Assembly: GCF_002261475.1 (NCBI RefSeq)
Contig: NZ_NEVN01000002.1
Coordinates: forward strand, 186,001-250,000
DNA: 64,000 nucleotides
Source of the DNA: Bordetella genomosp. 5
GTDB lineage: Bacteria > Pseudomonadota > Gammaproteobacteria > Burkholderiales > Burkholderiaceae_B
Direction: 5' to 3'
Position numbers and translations under genes: made by a program. The notes under the pieces are model-generated. The model was not told where the DNA came from, ran no database searches, and was given only the letters and a program-made list of their open reading frames with translations. Numbering within the stretch: the stretch's first letter is position 1; each line of letters opens with the position of its first letter. Below are positions 30,330-38,615 of this stretch, in pieces.

Positions 30330-31745
30330 CTACGCCGGCGCTACGTCCGGCAGGCCTTCGGCGTAGCTGCCGAACCAGCGCAGCTTGCCGGCCAGCCCGG
30401 CGACCTCGCCGACCACCAGCAGGGCAGGGGAGCGCACCGCGTGAGCGGTGGCCACCGCGGCCAGGTCCGCGAGGCGGCCCGCCACGACGCGTTGCTCGGG
30501 ACGGCTGCCGTTCTCGATGAGCGCGAACGGCGTGTCGGGCGCGCGGCCATGCGCGATCAGGCGGCTGGATAGCGTGTCGAGCTGACCCACGCCCATATAG
30601 AAAGCGAGGGTCTGTGCGGGACGAGCGAGGCCGTCCCAGTCGAGCGAGTCTTCGTCGGCGCGGCAGTGCGCCGTGATCAGGCGCACCGACTGCGCGTGGT
30701 CGCGATGGGTGAGCGGGATGCCCGCGTGGGCCGCACAGGCCAGCGCTGCGGTGATGCCCGGCACGACCTCGAACGGCACGTCGTGTTCGCGCAGATATTC
30801 GAGCTCTTCGCCGCCCCGGCCGAAGATGAAGGCGTCGCCCCCCTTGAGCCGCACGACGCGGCGGCCGGCGCGCGCGCGTTCGACCATCAGCCGGTGGATG
30901 CGCGACTGGGTGGCGTGGTGATCCTCGCCCAACTGCTTGCCCACCGTGATGCGTTCGGCATCGCGGCGCGACAGCGACAGGACGGCTTCGCTCACCAGCC
31001 GGTCATGCAGAATCACGTCGGCCTCGTTCAGCGCGCGCAGCGCCTTGAGCGTGAGCAGGCCGGGGTCGCCCGGGCCGGCGCCGACCAGCACGACGCTGCC
31101 CTGGCGCGCTTCCTGCGGCTGTTCGAGCGCCTCGTGCAGCAGCTGTTCGGCCTGCGCGGGTTGCTGCTGGCGCAGCGCCTGGGCCACGGGGCCGTCGAGC
31201 AGCCAGTCGTAGAAGCGCCGGCGCTGTCCCAGATCCGGGCGCTGGCGTCGAATGCGGGCGCGGTGGCGTTCGGCCAATGCGGCCAGCGGGCCGAGGGTGT
31301 GATCGAACAGGGATTCGAGGCGCTCCCGCAGACGCCGGGCCAGTACCGGCGCCACGCCGGACGACGAGATCGCCACGATGAGCGGCGAGCGGTCGACGAT
31401 GGACGGCACCTGGAACGTGGAGAGGGCGGCATCGTCCACGACGTTGCAGAACAGCCGGCGCGCGACCGCGTCGTCGTGCACCTGCTGGTTCACGGCCCGA
31501 TCATCGGTGGCCGCGACCACCAGCCAGACCTGTTCGAGCCAGTGGCTCTCGTAAGTGCCGGCGAGGTGGGTGATGCGACCGTCGGCCGCGAGCCGGGCCA
31601 GATCGGGATCGAGGGCGGGCGCGCCCACCACCACGTCGGCCTGGGCTTCGAGCAGAGCGGCCGCCTTGCGGGCCGCGACTTCGCCACCGCCCACCACCAG
31701 CACGCGGCGCTGGGCGAGGTCGGTGAAAATCGGGAAGAGCTTCAT
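30330..31745 (-). CDS. cysG: siroheme synthase (fused CysG)
   Basis: A 471-residue fused protein. Residues 1-~200 form the NAD-dependent precorrin-2 dehydrogenase/ferrochelatase ([14 protein letters not shown]). Residues ~215-460 form the uroporphyrinogen-III C-methyltransferase ([36 protein letters not shown]). It makes siroheme for sulfite and nitrite reductases. The ATG at 31745 (MKLFPIF) was chosen over an upstream extension of 16 residues. No sulfate-assimilation genes are adjacent. Confidence 0.95.
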   Translation of the reverse strand: MKLFPIFTDLAQRRVLVVGGGEVAARKAAALLEAQADVVVGAPALDPDLARLAADGRITHLAGTYESHWLEQVWLVVAATDDRAVNQQVHDDAVARRLFCNVVDDAALSTFQVPSIVDRSPLIVAISSSGVAPVLARRLRERLESLFDHTLGPLAALAERHRARIRRQRPDLGQRRRFYDWLLDGPVAQALRQQQPAQAEQLLHEALEQPQEARQGSVVLVGAGPGDPGLLTLKALRALNEADVILHDRLVSEAVLSLSRRDAERITVGKQLGEDHHATQSRIHRLMVERARAGRRVVRLKGGDAFIFGRGGEELEYLREHDVPFEVVPGITAALACAAHAGIPLTHRDHAQSVRLITAHCRADEDSLDWDGLARPAQTLAFYMGVGQLDTLSSRLIAHGRAPDTPFALIENGSRPEQRVVAGRLADLAAVATAHAVRSPALLVVGEVAGLAGKLRWFGSYAEGLPDVAPA

Positions 31746-32032
31746 TGAATGGGCGCCAACGCGGGCTGCGCCCGCAAAATATCCACCGATCATAGGGAGC
31801 GCGCTTCATCCCCACAACTTTTGATTGATTGAATTGATATGTGAAAAAGTTATTTGGCCGGTCGCACTTCCCGGGGCGTCGGCATGATGGTCGGCCGTGC
31901 CGCGGGTCCGGTGTTCCCCCCGGGCAGCGGGCCGCGGCGCCTTGCCAGACCTGGATACAAGCGCGGTCACCGGCCCGGTGTAGTATCGATCCATCGTCCG
32001 GCTTTTGCCGGCCTCAGATCGTGGAGTGCCCC

Positions 32033-32767
32033 GTGCGAGCAAGCAGTGTGTTTTTTCCCATGGCCGCCCTGGCTCTGGCTGGCGGCCTCGCCAGCGCGCC
32101 GGCGCTGGCCGCGGGCGTGTGCGACGCCAAATTCATGCACGATGGCGGTCAGGTCGTCCTGACCGGTTCGGGCAACATCAATATGGGCGCCGACCTCGGC
32201 TTCGCCGAAGTCAGCAAGAGCGGCGACGGCTGCCGGGCGCGCGTGCGTGGCGTGGCGAGCTTCGCCTACGCCGGCCTGCCGCCGGGCAAGTCGCGCCTCG
32301 ACTACCTCATGACCGTGAAAAACGGCCAGGCCACGTTCGTGCGCTACGACCAGGCCGGCGAGGCACCGCGCAACGACGGCCAGTTCGACCTGCGCATGCT
32401 GGGCCTCTTCGCCTACGACAAGGTCACCGGCGAAGGCCAGCGCCTGCCGGGCGCCGCGTATCGCCTGAACATTGGCAAGGAAGCGCCCGTGGGCGGTCAG
32501 CCCAGCACCACCGTGCGCATCGGCGAAAAGACCGTGGGTGCGCGGCGCGAGATCGACACCGCGCTGGGCAAGCGCTCGTGCTGGCCGATCACCTACACGC
32601 GCAACAGCGACCCGACGATGGCCACCTTCAAGGGCATCACCTTGCCCATCCCCGGCCTGAACACGACGGTCACCGATTGGTACTGCCCGTCGGAGAATCT
32701 GGTGATGCGCCAGGACATCGATCAGGGCGGCATCAAGTCGGCCGTCGAGATCACGCAAATGAAGTGA
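32033..32767 (+). CDS. secreted protein of unknown function
   Basis: A 244-residue protein with a clean signal peptide (MRASSVFFPMAALALAGG to ALA). I chose the GTG at 32033 because GGAG lies 6-7 bases upstream and the signal sequence begins there; the open frame itself extends further upstream. The mature part has several Cys (GVCDAK, DGCRAR, RSCWP, DWYCPSEN), suggesting disulfides, and beta-rich segments. I do not recognise a family. It stands alone between cysG (divergent) and the DUF883 group. Confidence 0.72.
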   Translation: MRASSVFFPMAALALAGGLASAPALAAGVCDAKFMHDGGQVVLTGSGNINMGADLGFAEVSKSGDGCRARVRGVASFAYAGLPPGKSRLDYLMTVKNGQATFVRYDQAGEAPRNDGQFDLRMLGLFAYDKVTGEGQRLPGAAYRLNIGKEAPVGGQPSTTVRIGEKTVGARREIDTALGKRSCWPITYTRNSDPTMATFKGITLPIPGLNTTVTDWYCPSENLVMRQDIDQGGIKSAVEITQMK

Positions 32768-32798
32768 ACGGATCGTAGTAACCGGTAGCACCAGGCGC

Positions 32799-32826
32799 TT
32801 GCCGCGCCAGGTGCGACTGGTATTAT
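32799..32826 (+). promoter_or_regulatory. putative promoter of the DUF883 operon
   Basis: TTGCCG (32799-32804) and TATTAT (32821-32826) with a 16-base spacer, plus an extended -10 TG at 32818. It lies about 35 bases before the DUF883 start. Confidence 0.55.
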
Positions 32827-32860
32827 CAATTGTCATCGACACATCATGAAAGGAGCGCAC

Positions 32861-33178
32861 ATGAACGCGAGAAGATCCGAAGACGTAGCCAAGGACAAAC
32901 TGATTGACAGTGTCAAGACCAGCCTGAACGACGCCGAGACCCTGCTGCGCGAAGCCGCATCGGCCTCCGGCGAGAAGGCTTCCGAGCTGCGCGAACGCGC
33001 CCAGCTCACGCTCAAGCGCACCCGTGAGGCGCTGTACGACGCCCAGGACGCCATGCTCGAGCGCGGCCGTCGCGCCGCCCGCGCCACGGACGACTATGTC
33101 CACGACAATCCCTGGCAGGCCATTAGCATCGCAGGCGTGACCGGCCTGCTGATCGGCCTGTTGATCAGCCGACGCTAA
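32861..33178 (+). CDS. DUF883 family protein (YqjD/ElaB-like)
   Basis: A 105-residue protein with a long charged coiled-coil-like helix and a C-terminal membrane anchor (PWQAISIAGVTGLLIGLLISRR). Members YqjD and ElaB of E. coli bind ribosomes at the inner membrane in stationary phase. The ATG at 32861 has AAAGGAG just upstream, better than the ATG at 32846. It heads a trio matching E. coli yqjD-yqjE-yqjK. Confidence 0.9.
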   Translation: MNARRSEDVAKDKLIDSVKTSLNDAETLLREAASASGEKASELRERAQLTLKRTREALYDAQDAMLERGRRAARATDDYVHDNPWQAISIAGVTGLLIGLLISRR

Positions 33179-33184
33179 GGCAAG

Positions 33185-33230
33185 ATGCGAACGGCCGCGT
33201 GACGCTTGTCCACGCGGCCGTTCGCATTTT
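33185..33230 (+). terminator. strong hairpin inside the DUF883 operon
   Basis: A 17-bp perfect inverted repeat (33185-33201 / 33211-33227) with a 9-base loop and a short T run sits between the DUF883 gene and the next gene, whose ATG is 8 bases later. It may act as a partial terminator or as mRNA protection. Confidence 0.6.
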
Positions 33231-33237
33231 CAAGCCT

Positions 33238-33681
33238 ATGAGTTTGCGCAGATCGGTATTCGGCGTGGCCGCCAGCCTGGTCGGGCTATTGCGGACACGT
33301 CTCGAGCTGCTGGCCCTCGAAGCCAGCGGCGAAAAGGCACGCCTCGTCAAGGTGCTCGGCATGGCGTTCGCCGCCTTGCTGTTCCTGACCCTGGCCGTGC
33401 TGGTATTCACCATCACGATCGCGGTGGCCTTCTGGCCCACCGAGGATCGCTATCTCGCCCTCGGGTGCCTTGCCGGCATCTATGGCTTGATCGGTCTGGT
33501 GCTGTTGCTGGTCGTACGACGCACGCTCGTCGACGGACCGGTGCCGTTCGCGGCCACGCTCGAAGAACTGGGCCGCGATGCCGAGTTGCTCGATCGGGTG
33601 CGCGATGCCCAGGACGAACTCGAGGAGCGCGAGGCCCGTGAAGAACGTAGAGCGGCGCACGAACGCGCCCGGAGGCGCTGA
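33238..33681 (+). CDS. YqjE-like membrane protein (phage-holin-3_6/DUF1469 family)
   Basis: A 147-residue protein with two membrane helices (about residues 40-65 and 75-98) and a charged C-terminal helix (REAREERRAAHERARRR). The family is often named 'phage holin', but with a DUF883 gene upstream and a YqjK-like gene downstream it matches the chromosomal yqjD-yqjE-yqjK group. I chose the ATG at 33238; a GTG at 33199 inside the hairpin is less likely. It abuts the next gene with a 2-base gap. Confidence 0.82.
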   Translation: MSLRRSVFGVAASLVGLLRTRLELLALEASGEKARLVKVLGMAFAALLFLTLAVLVFTITIAVAFWPTEDRYLALGCLAGIYGLIGLVLLLVVRRTLVDGPVPFAATLEELGRDAELLDRVRDAQDELEEREAREERRAAHERARRR

Positions 33682-33683
33682 CC

Positions 33684-34043
33684 ATGGCCCGTCATTCCGC
33701 TGATGTCGACCGCCAGGTGCGCATCGAATTGCTGCGCGCCCGCGCCGCGATCGAACGCGAGGCGCTGGCGCACAGCATCGCCGAGGCCGGGCAATCGCTC
33801 GAACCCTCGGCCCTGCTGCGCGGACTGTGGCCCAGGCTGTCGCGAGGCAACACCTCGCAGCTGCTCTGGCAGGGCTTCAATCTGGTGCGCCGCTACCCCA
33901 TGGTCACCTCCAGCCTGTCGGCCTTCATCATGGGGGGCGGCAAGCGCGCCGGCCTCCTGAAGGTGGCCGGCGGCATGCTGGCCGGCTGGAAGATCTTCCA
34001 GACCTGGCGCGCCTCGCAGCGCCCGGGCCCCGGCCCGCGCTGA
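33684..34043 (+). CDS. YqjK-like small protein
   Basis: A 119-residue basic protein. The N-terminal half is helical and charged; the middle (QGFNLVRRYPMVTSSLSAFIMGGGKRAGLLKVAG) resembles the Pro/Gly-rich short membrane-proximal segment of YqjK-like proteins. It starts 2 bases after the upstream gene, so coupling is likely. The role is unknown; context suggests envelope or stationary-phase stress. It ends at a clear terminator. Confidence 0.7.
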   Translation: MARHSADVDRQVRIELLRARAAIEREALAHSIAEAGQSLEPSALLRGLWPRLSRGNTSQLLWQGFNLVRRYPMVTSSLSAFIMGGGKRAGLLKVAGGMLAGWKIFQTWRASQRPGPGPR

Positions 34044-34055
34044 CCCGCGCTCTTG

Positions 34056-34092
34056 CGCCCGCAGTACCCGAAGCCCCCGGTTCGCCCGGGGG
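34056..34092. repeat. 37-bp direct repeat, copy 1
   Basis: This copy and that at 34798-34834 are identical over 37 bases and contain the terminator stem. They flank the toxin-antitoxin remnant. Confidence 0.85.
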
Positions 34093-34099
34093 TTTTTTT
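34074..34099 (+). terminator. intrinsic terminator of the DUF883 operon
   Basis: Stem CCCCCGG / CCGGGGG, 5-base loop, then T7. Confidence 0.92.
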
Positions 34100-34230
34100 C
34101 GCCGCGTCGAGGGCCAGAAGCGTCGCGGGTGCCGTGGGCAATTCGGAACCCTCCGCATGGAACTCCGTCCGCCTTTAGCGCCGAGGAAGGCCCTGCCAGT
34201 GCGCTAACCCGTCAAACTTCCCCGTTCACG

Positions 34231-34260
34231 TTGGATTTCCATACCCGATACGGGTATATT
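34231..34260 (+). promoter_or_regulatory. toxin-antitoxin promoter with palindromic operator
   Basis: TTGGAT (34231-34236) and TATATT (34255-34260) are 18 bases apart. A perfect 7-3-7 palindrome, ATACCCG-ATA-CGGGTAT (34241-34257), lies in the spacer and over the -10, where an autoregulating antitoxin would bind. Confidence 0.65.
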
Positions 34261-34274
34261 TCCGGGAGGCCGAG

Positions 34275-34457
34275 ATGGCGCGTGTTTTCAAACGCAGGGA
34301 GTTCGCGCGCTGGCACGCGCGCGAAAGGCTGCCGGATCACGCCCGGCGCGCGCTGCAATTCGCGGGGCAGGTGTATCTGGGCCACGAGGTCGCAGCGCTG
34401 GATGCTGCGTTGGAAACCGGCGTTTTATTGGAGATCCGCTGTGAGCAAGATCATTGA
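34275..34457 (+). pseudogene. internally deleted RelE/HigB-type toxin
   Basis: A 60-residue open frame. The first ~20 residues (MARVFKRREFARWHARERLPD) look like the N terminus of RelE/ParE-family toxins of the HigB type. The next ~35 (ARRALQFAGQVYLGHEVAAL...GVLLEI) look like the C terminus of the same family. The middle ~60 residues that form the ribonuclease core are missing, with the frame kept. Family members are usually about 110-120 residues, from memory. It is probably inactive. It has a good GGGAGG ribosome site and overlaps the antitoxin by 17 bases. Confidence 0.65.
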
Positions 34458-34743
34458 GTCCCTGCGAGCGGATATGCGCGAGCTGTATGCCGCTGGCGCG
34501 ATCGACAAGGTGACTATGCGAAATTTCGACGCGCTCTCGCCGCCGCCGGTGCGCGAACTGACGGCCGAGGAGATCAGGCACCTGCGCGAAAAAGTGAAGC
34601 TGAGCCAGCCCGTGTTCGCGCTCATGTTGCACACCACGGCTTCCACGGTGCGCAAATGGGAGCAAGGTGAGACGAGGCCAGCCGGACCGGCGCTGAAGCT
34701 GCTTAATTTGGTTGCGGACAAAGGCCTTCAGGCGCTTTGTTGA
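34441..34743 (+). CDS. HigA-type antitoxin, helix-turn-helix regulator
   Basis: A 100-residue protein with a C-terminal XRE-type helix-turn-helix (REKVKLSQPVFALMLHTTASTVRKWEQG, about residues 49-76) and a helical N-terminal half. It is read from GTG at 34441, overlapping the toxin remnant in another frame. It likely binds the palindrome at 34241-34257 and represses its own operon. With a broken toxin it is probably a relic or a stand-alone regulator. The ending GPALKLLNLVADKGL is typical of this antitoxin family. Confidence 0.82.
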   Translation: MSKIIESLRADMRELYAAGAIDKVTMRNFDALSPPPVRELTAEEIRHLREKVKLSQPVFALMLHTTASTVRKWEQGETRPAGPALKLLNLVADKGLQALC

Positions 34744-34797
34744 GGCGGTTGGTCCGCGGCGGCCTCGCCGAACGGCGCAACGGACTGGTCTCGTCGT

Positions 34798-34834
34798 CGC
34801 CCGCAGTACCCGAAGCCCCCGGTTCGCCCGGGGG
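34798..34834. repeat. 37-bp direct repeat, copy 2
   Basis: Second copy of the 37-base repeat at 34056-34092. Confidence 0.85.
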
Positions 34835-34839
34835 CTTCG
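34811..34839. terminator. hairpin between antitoxin and ubiD
   Basis: A 12-bp perfect stem (CGAAGCCCCCGG / CCGGGGGCTTCG) within copy 2 of the 37-bp repeat, between converging genes. Unlike copy 1 it has lost the T tract. Confidence 0.55.
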
Positions 34840-34849
34840 TCATGGGGCC

Positions 34850-36394
34850 TTACAGACCCAGATCGCCCCACATCGCGTCGACGCGGCTGCGTACGGCGGG
34901 GTCCATCTTGATCGGGGTGCCCCATTCGCGGTCGGTTTCGCCCGGCCACTTGTTGGTGGCGTCCATGCCCATCTTGCCGCCCAGGCCCGAGACCGGCGAG
35001 GCGAAGTCGAGGTAGTCGATCGGCGTGCGCTCGACGAGCACCGTGTCGCGCACGGGGTCCATGCGCGTGGTCATGGCCCACACCACTTCGGTCCAGTCGC
35101 GCGGGTTGATGTCTTCATCGACCACCACGATGAACTTCGTGTACATGAACTGCCGCAGCACGCTCCACAGACCGAACATCACCCGCTTGGCGTGGCCCGC
35201 GTACTGTTTGCGGATCGAGACGACCGCCAGACGGTAGCTGCAGCCTTCGGGGGGCAGGTAGAAGTCGACGATTTCCGGCAGCTGACGGCGCAGCAGCGGC
35301 ACGAACACCTCGTTGAGCGCGACGCCGAGCACGGCGGGCTCATCGGGCGGTTTGCCGGTGTAGGTGGTGTGATAGATCGGGTCGCGGCGCATGGTGATGC
35401 GCTCGACCGTGAACACGGGGAACCAGTCCTGCTCGTTGTAGTAGCCGGTGTGGTCGCCATACGGGCCTTCGAGTGCCATCTCGTAGCCGGTGTCGGGCGC
35501 GGCGGGCGCGCCTTCCGGGGCCTGCGGCGGGAGCGCGCGCGGGTCGGAGGAGGGCAGCAGGTAGCCCTCGAGCACGATCTCGGCCGTCGCGGGCACCGAC
35601 AGCGTGCTGCCCAGCGCCTGCGTCACCTCGGTGCGCGAGCCGCGCAGGAGACCGGCGAACTGGTACTCGGACAGCGAATCGGGTACCGGGGTGACCGCGC
35701 CGAGCGTGGTGGCCGGGTCGGCGCCCAGGGCCACGGCGATCGGGAACGGCGTGCCCGGATTCGCCAGGGCGTGATCACGGAAATCCAGCGCGCCGCCGCG
35801 ATGCGACAGCCAGCGCATGATCAGCTTGTTGCGGCCGATGACCTGCTGGCGATAGATGCCGAGGTTTTGCCGCTTGGCATTCGGGCCGCGGGTGATCACC
35901 AGACCCCAGGTCAGGAGCGGCGCCACGTCGCCCGGCCAGCAGCTCTGGATCGGCAAGCGCGACAGGTCCACGTCGTCGCCCTCCCAGACCACTTCCTGGC
36001 AGGGCGCGCCGCGCACCGCTTTCGGGCTCATGTCCCAAAGCGCGGCCTTGAGCATCTTCACTTTGCCCAGCGCGTCGCGAAAGCCCTTCGGGGGCTCGGG
36101 CTCGCGCAGCGAGGCGAGCAGTTCGCCCACATCGCGCAGCGCGCCCACGTCCTCGGCGCCCATGCCCCAGGCCACGCGGCGGGGCGTGCCGAACAGATTG
36201 GCGAGGACCGGCATGTCGGCGCGGGCCCCCTGATGCTGGGCATTTTCGAACAGCAGGGCGGGGCCGGCCGCGCGCAGAACGCGGTCGGAAATCTCGGTCA
36301 TTTCGAGCTCGGTGGACACCGGCGCCTTGATGCGCTTGAGCTCGCCCTGGTTTTCGAGTTGGGTCAGAAAATCTCGGAGGTCGCGGTACTTCAC
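34850..36394 (-). CDS. ubiD: UbiD-family 4-hydroxy-3-polyprenylbenzoate decarboxylase
   Basis: A 514-residue decarboxylase of ubiquinone synthesis that uses prenylated FMN. Family blocks such as [32 protein letters not shown] and [17 protein letters not shown] are clear. The likely start is the GTG at 36394 ([10 protein letters not shown]); an upstream in-frame TTG adds 14 atypical residues. It is divergent from the lytic transglycosylase gene, with an 84-base gap. The UbiX partner is not in the window. Confidence 0.94.
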   Translation of the reverse strand: MKYRDLRDFLTQLENQGELKRIKAPVSTELEMTEISDRVLRAAGPALLFENAQHQGARADMPVLANLFGTPRRVAWGMGAEDVGALRDVGELLASLREPEPPKGFRDALGKVKMLKAALWDMSPKAVRGAPCQEVVWEGDDVDLSRLPIQSCWPGDVAPLLTWGLVITRGPNAKRQNLGIYRQQVIGRNKLIMRWLSHRGGALDFRDHALANPGTPFPIAVALGADPATTLGAVTPVPDSLSEYQFAGLLRGSRTEVTQALGSTLSVPATAEIVLEGYLLPSSDPRALPPQAPEGAPAAPDTGYEMALEGPYGDHTGYYNEQDWFPVFTVERITMRRDPIYHTTYTGKPPDEPAVLGVALNEVFVPLLRRQLPEIVDFYLPPEGCSYRLAVVSIRKQYAGHAKRVMFGLWSVLRQFMYTKFIVVVDEDINPRDWTEVVWAMTTRMDPVRDTVLVERTPIDYLDFASPVSGLGGKMGMDATNKWPGETDREWGTPIKMDPAVRSRVDAMWGDLGL

Positions 36395-36478
36395 TACAGA
36401 TCCCGGCAATTTGGTTACATATCTGGGGTAGAACAAAGGTTAACATTGCCCGCTCCCATTCCCCACGCAGGAGGTCCT

Positions 36479-37318
36479 ATGCCCGATGCGTCAGTGGCCG
36501 GCGTCTTTCGTCAGCTGGCCCAAGGAGTGCACCACCATCTCGCTGAAGCACTGCGGCTTTGCTCTGTTTATCTTGGCATCGCGGTTATCGTCACGGTGAG
36601 CATGGGCTTCGCCCTGCCCGGTCTGCGCGACCAGGCATTGCAGGTGCACAAAGCCTTGTTGACCGCCCTCGCGCCTACATCCATGCAGCCCGCTCCCGAT
36701 ACCGATCCGGGGCTGGAGTCCGGTGCCGATAATGCATCGGCCGTCGTCATGGCCGTTCCGAATACGCCCAGCAATGCGACCGGTTTCCTGGGTCCGCTGC
36801 GCAGCGAGAACCCGCCCCATGTCCGCAAAGCCTCCGCCGCTGTCACGAACAACGGCCAGGTGGATGCGCTGCGCAACTATATCTCGCGCAAGTACAAGGT
36901 GGCCTATGACGCCACCGGCACGCTGGTCAATGCCGTCTACAAGGTCGGCCGCGAAAAGCAGCTCGACCCCTTGCTGCTGCTCGCCGTGATCGCGATCGAA
37001 TCGCGCTACAACCCGTTCGCCGAGAGCCCGGTGGGCGCGCAGGGTCTGATGCAGGTCATGACGCGCGTGCACCAGGACAAGTTCGACGCCTATGTGGCGG
37101 CGGGCAAAGGCAAGGGCAATCCGCTCGATCCCATCGCCAACATCCATGTCGGCGCGACGATCCTGAAGGATTGCATCGACCGGCGCGGGTCGGTCAACGG
37201 CGGTCTGGCCTGTTATGTGGGCGCCACCGGTCCGGACGACGGCGGCTACGGCGCCAAGGTCCAGGCCGAGCGCCGCCGCCTGGCGCTCGCCTCCGGCATC
37301 GCGCTGGCGCGCGACTGA
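36479..37318 (+). CDS. membrane-anchored lytic transglycosylase (SLT domain)
   Basis: A 279-residue protein with an N-terminal membrane helix (about residues 28-48), a Pro/Ser/Ala-rich linker and a C-terminal SLT domain. The catalytic Glu is in AVIAIESRYNPFAESPVGAQGLMQVM. It cleaves peptidoglycan glycan strands with anhydro product formation. AGGAGG lies 5 bases before the ATG, a very strong ribosome site. Confidence 0.9.
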   Translation: MPDASVAGVFRQLAQGVHHHLAEALRLCSVYLGIAVIVTVSMGFALPGLRDQALQVHKALLTALAPTSMQPAPDTDPGLESGADNASAVVMAVPNTPSNATGFLGPLRSENPPHVRKASAAVTNNGQVDALRNYISRKYKVAYDATGTLVNAVYKVGREKQLDPLLLLAVIAIESRYNPFAESPVGAQGLMQVMTRVHQDKFDAYVAAGKGKGNPLDPIANIHVGATILKDCIDRRGSVNGGLACYVGATGPDDGGYGAKVQAERRRLALASGIALARD

Positions 37319-37357
37319 GCGTCAGCGCCTCTGGGTGGCCGCTTGGCCGCCGACCCG

Positions 37358-37381
37358 ACGGGCCACTTCGGTGGCCCGTTG
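37358..37381 (+). terminator. hairpin after the lytic transglycosylase gene
   Basis: A 9-bp perfect stem ACGGGCCAC / GTGGCCCGT with a TTCG tetraloop. The following T content is low (TTGTC). Confidence 0.55.
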
Positions 37382-37426
37382 TCATGTCTGCCGTCATGAT
37401 CCGGCCCCGACCGCTATCATCTCGCC

Positions 37427-38530
37427 ATGATTCCTGTCGCCTTTCCTTCCGCCAGCTTCTATCTGATGCTGGTCCTCTCGTTCGTCGCCGGTCTCGTGCT
37501 GGTGGGGTGGTGGTGCGTTCTCGCGCTGAGCCGGCGCGCCCGCGGCGCCTTCGGACGACATCCGATGCTCTGGGGCCTCTGCATGGCGGTGCTCGCCGCG
37601 CTCGCCGCGTTCGATGTCTGGCTCTATCTCGGCTATCGGGAGATCGAGCGCGATATCGCGCAGCGGCAGGCGGCCAAGCGCTTCGTGCTCGGCGAGGCCA
37701 TGACCTTGGGCGGCATCCGCCTGCCGGCCGGGACACGCCTGGAGCTCGATCAGGCCGATCAACCCGCCACCTTCGTCCGTGCCGAGTTGCCCGAAGCCGC
37801 CGTGATCGCGGGCGTGACCACGACCTCGATTCAGCGGCAAGTGCGACGCGACTACGACGACGCGTATGAGGTGCGCCGCGTGCGCGCCGAAGAGGTCACG
37901 CTGGTCGGGCCCGGCGACCAGGTCGCCGATGGCTGGCGCTGCGACGCCACCGCCGGGATCCAGTTTCATGCAGGCGCCGACGAGGCGCCGGCCGCGCTGT
38001 ACCAGTGCACGCTGGCCGGCGGCAACCTGCTCGACGGCCGCGAACTGCCCGCCGCCGCGCGGCTGTTGGCGACCGGTGGCACGGTTTACATCGGTGGATA
38101 TCGGGCCGATGACCGTTGGCGGGTGGACCTGTCGACGGGTCGCGCGATCGAACTGCGCGGACTCTTGATCGACGGCCCGTCGATCTATCTGGATGCCGGC
38201 CGCCAGCTCGTGCGCGTCGAATCGGGCGAGTTGGTCTGCCCGCTCGATCTGGGCGGCATTGCCTACCCGGCCGGCACCCGCGTGCGCAGCGCCGGCCGCG
38301 ACGGCAGCGATACCCAGGCCTGGGTCTTCAGCCCGCGCGAAGACGCACCGGCGCGCCGCGCGGGGCAGGGCGAGATCACGGTCGGGACCTCGGTCGTGCA
38401 ACGTGCCGACGGCGAGGTCCTGGCATTGCGACGCAACGACGAGGTCGGCGTGATGGAATTCATGACGCTCGTGGTCGAGGGCGCGCCGCCGCCGCCCACG
38501 CGCTCCGTGTGTCCGGCCGGACAGCACTGA
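37427..38530 (+). CDS. membrane protein of unknown function
   Basis: A 367-residue protein with two N-terminal helices (about residues 8-35 and 47-69) and a large C-terminal domain, probably periplasmic, of beta-rich repeats such as EAMTLGGIRLPAGTRLELDQ, LVCPLDLGGIAYPAGTRV and GTSVVQRADGEVLAL. I do not recognise the family. It is convergent with the aminotransferase gene. Confidence 0.72.
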   Translation: MIPVAFPSASFYLMLVLSFVAGLVLVGWWCVLALSRRARGAFGRHPMLWGLCMAVLAALAAFDVWLYLGYREIERDIAQRQAAKRFVLGEAMTLGGIRLPAGTRLELDQADQPATFVRAELPEAAVIAGVTTTSIQRQVRRDYDDAYEVRRVRAEEVTLVGPGDQVADGWRCDATAGIQFHAGADEAPAALYQCTLAGGNLLDGRELPAAARLLATGGTVYIGGYRADDRWRVDLSTGRAIELRGLLIDGPSIYLDAGRQLVRVESGELVCPLDLGGIAYPAGTRVRSAGRDGSDTQAWVFSPREDAPARRAGQGEITVGTSVVQRADGEVLALRRNDEVGVMEFMTLVVEGAPPPPTRSVCPAGQH

Positions 38531-38547
38531 AACTCGCCATTAAGACA

Positions 38548-38570
38548 AAGCGCGGCCGGCGGCCGCGCTT
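38548..38570. terminator. hairpin between converging genes
   Basis: A 10-bp perfect stem AAGCGCGGCC / GGCCGCGCTT with a 3-base loop lies between the unknown membrane protein and the aminotransferase. No long T run. Confidence 0.5.
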
Positions 38571-38615
38571 GTCATCGATCGACGCGGCCCGGGCGTTGCC
38601 ACGGGCCGCGCGGCA

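Noticed and set aside
33238-33681. Prophage holin
   Set aside because: The family name suggests phage, but the neighbours match the chromosomal yqjD-yqjE-yqjK set and no phage genes are near.
34056-34834. attL/attR sites of an integrated element
   Set aside because: The 37-bp repeat contains a terminator and the bracketed DNA has no integrase or excisionase, only a toxin-antitoxin remnant.
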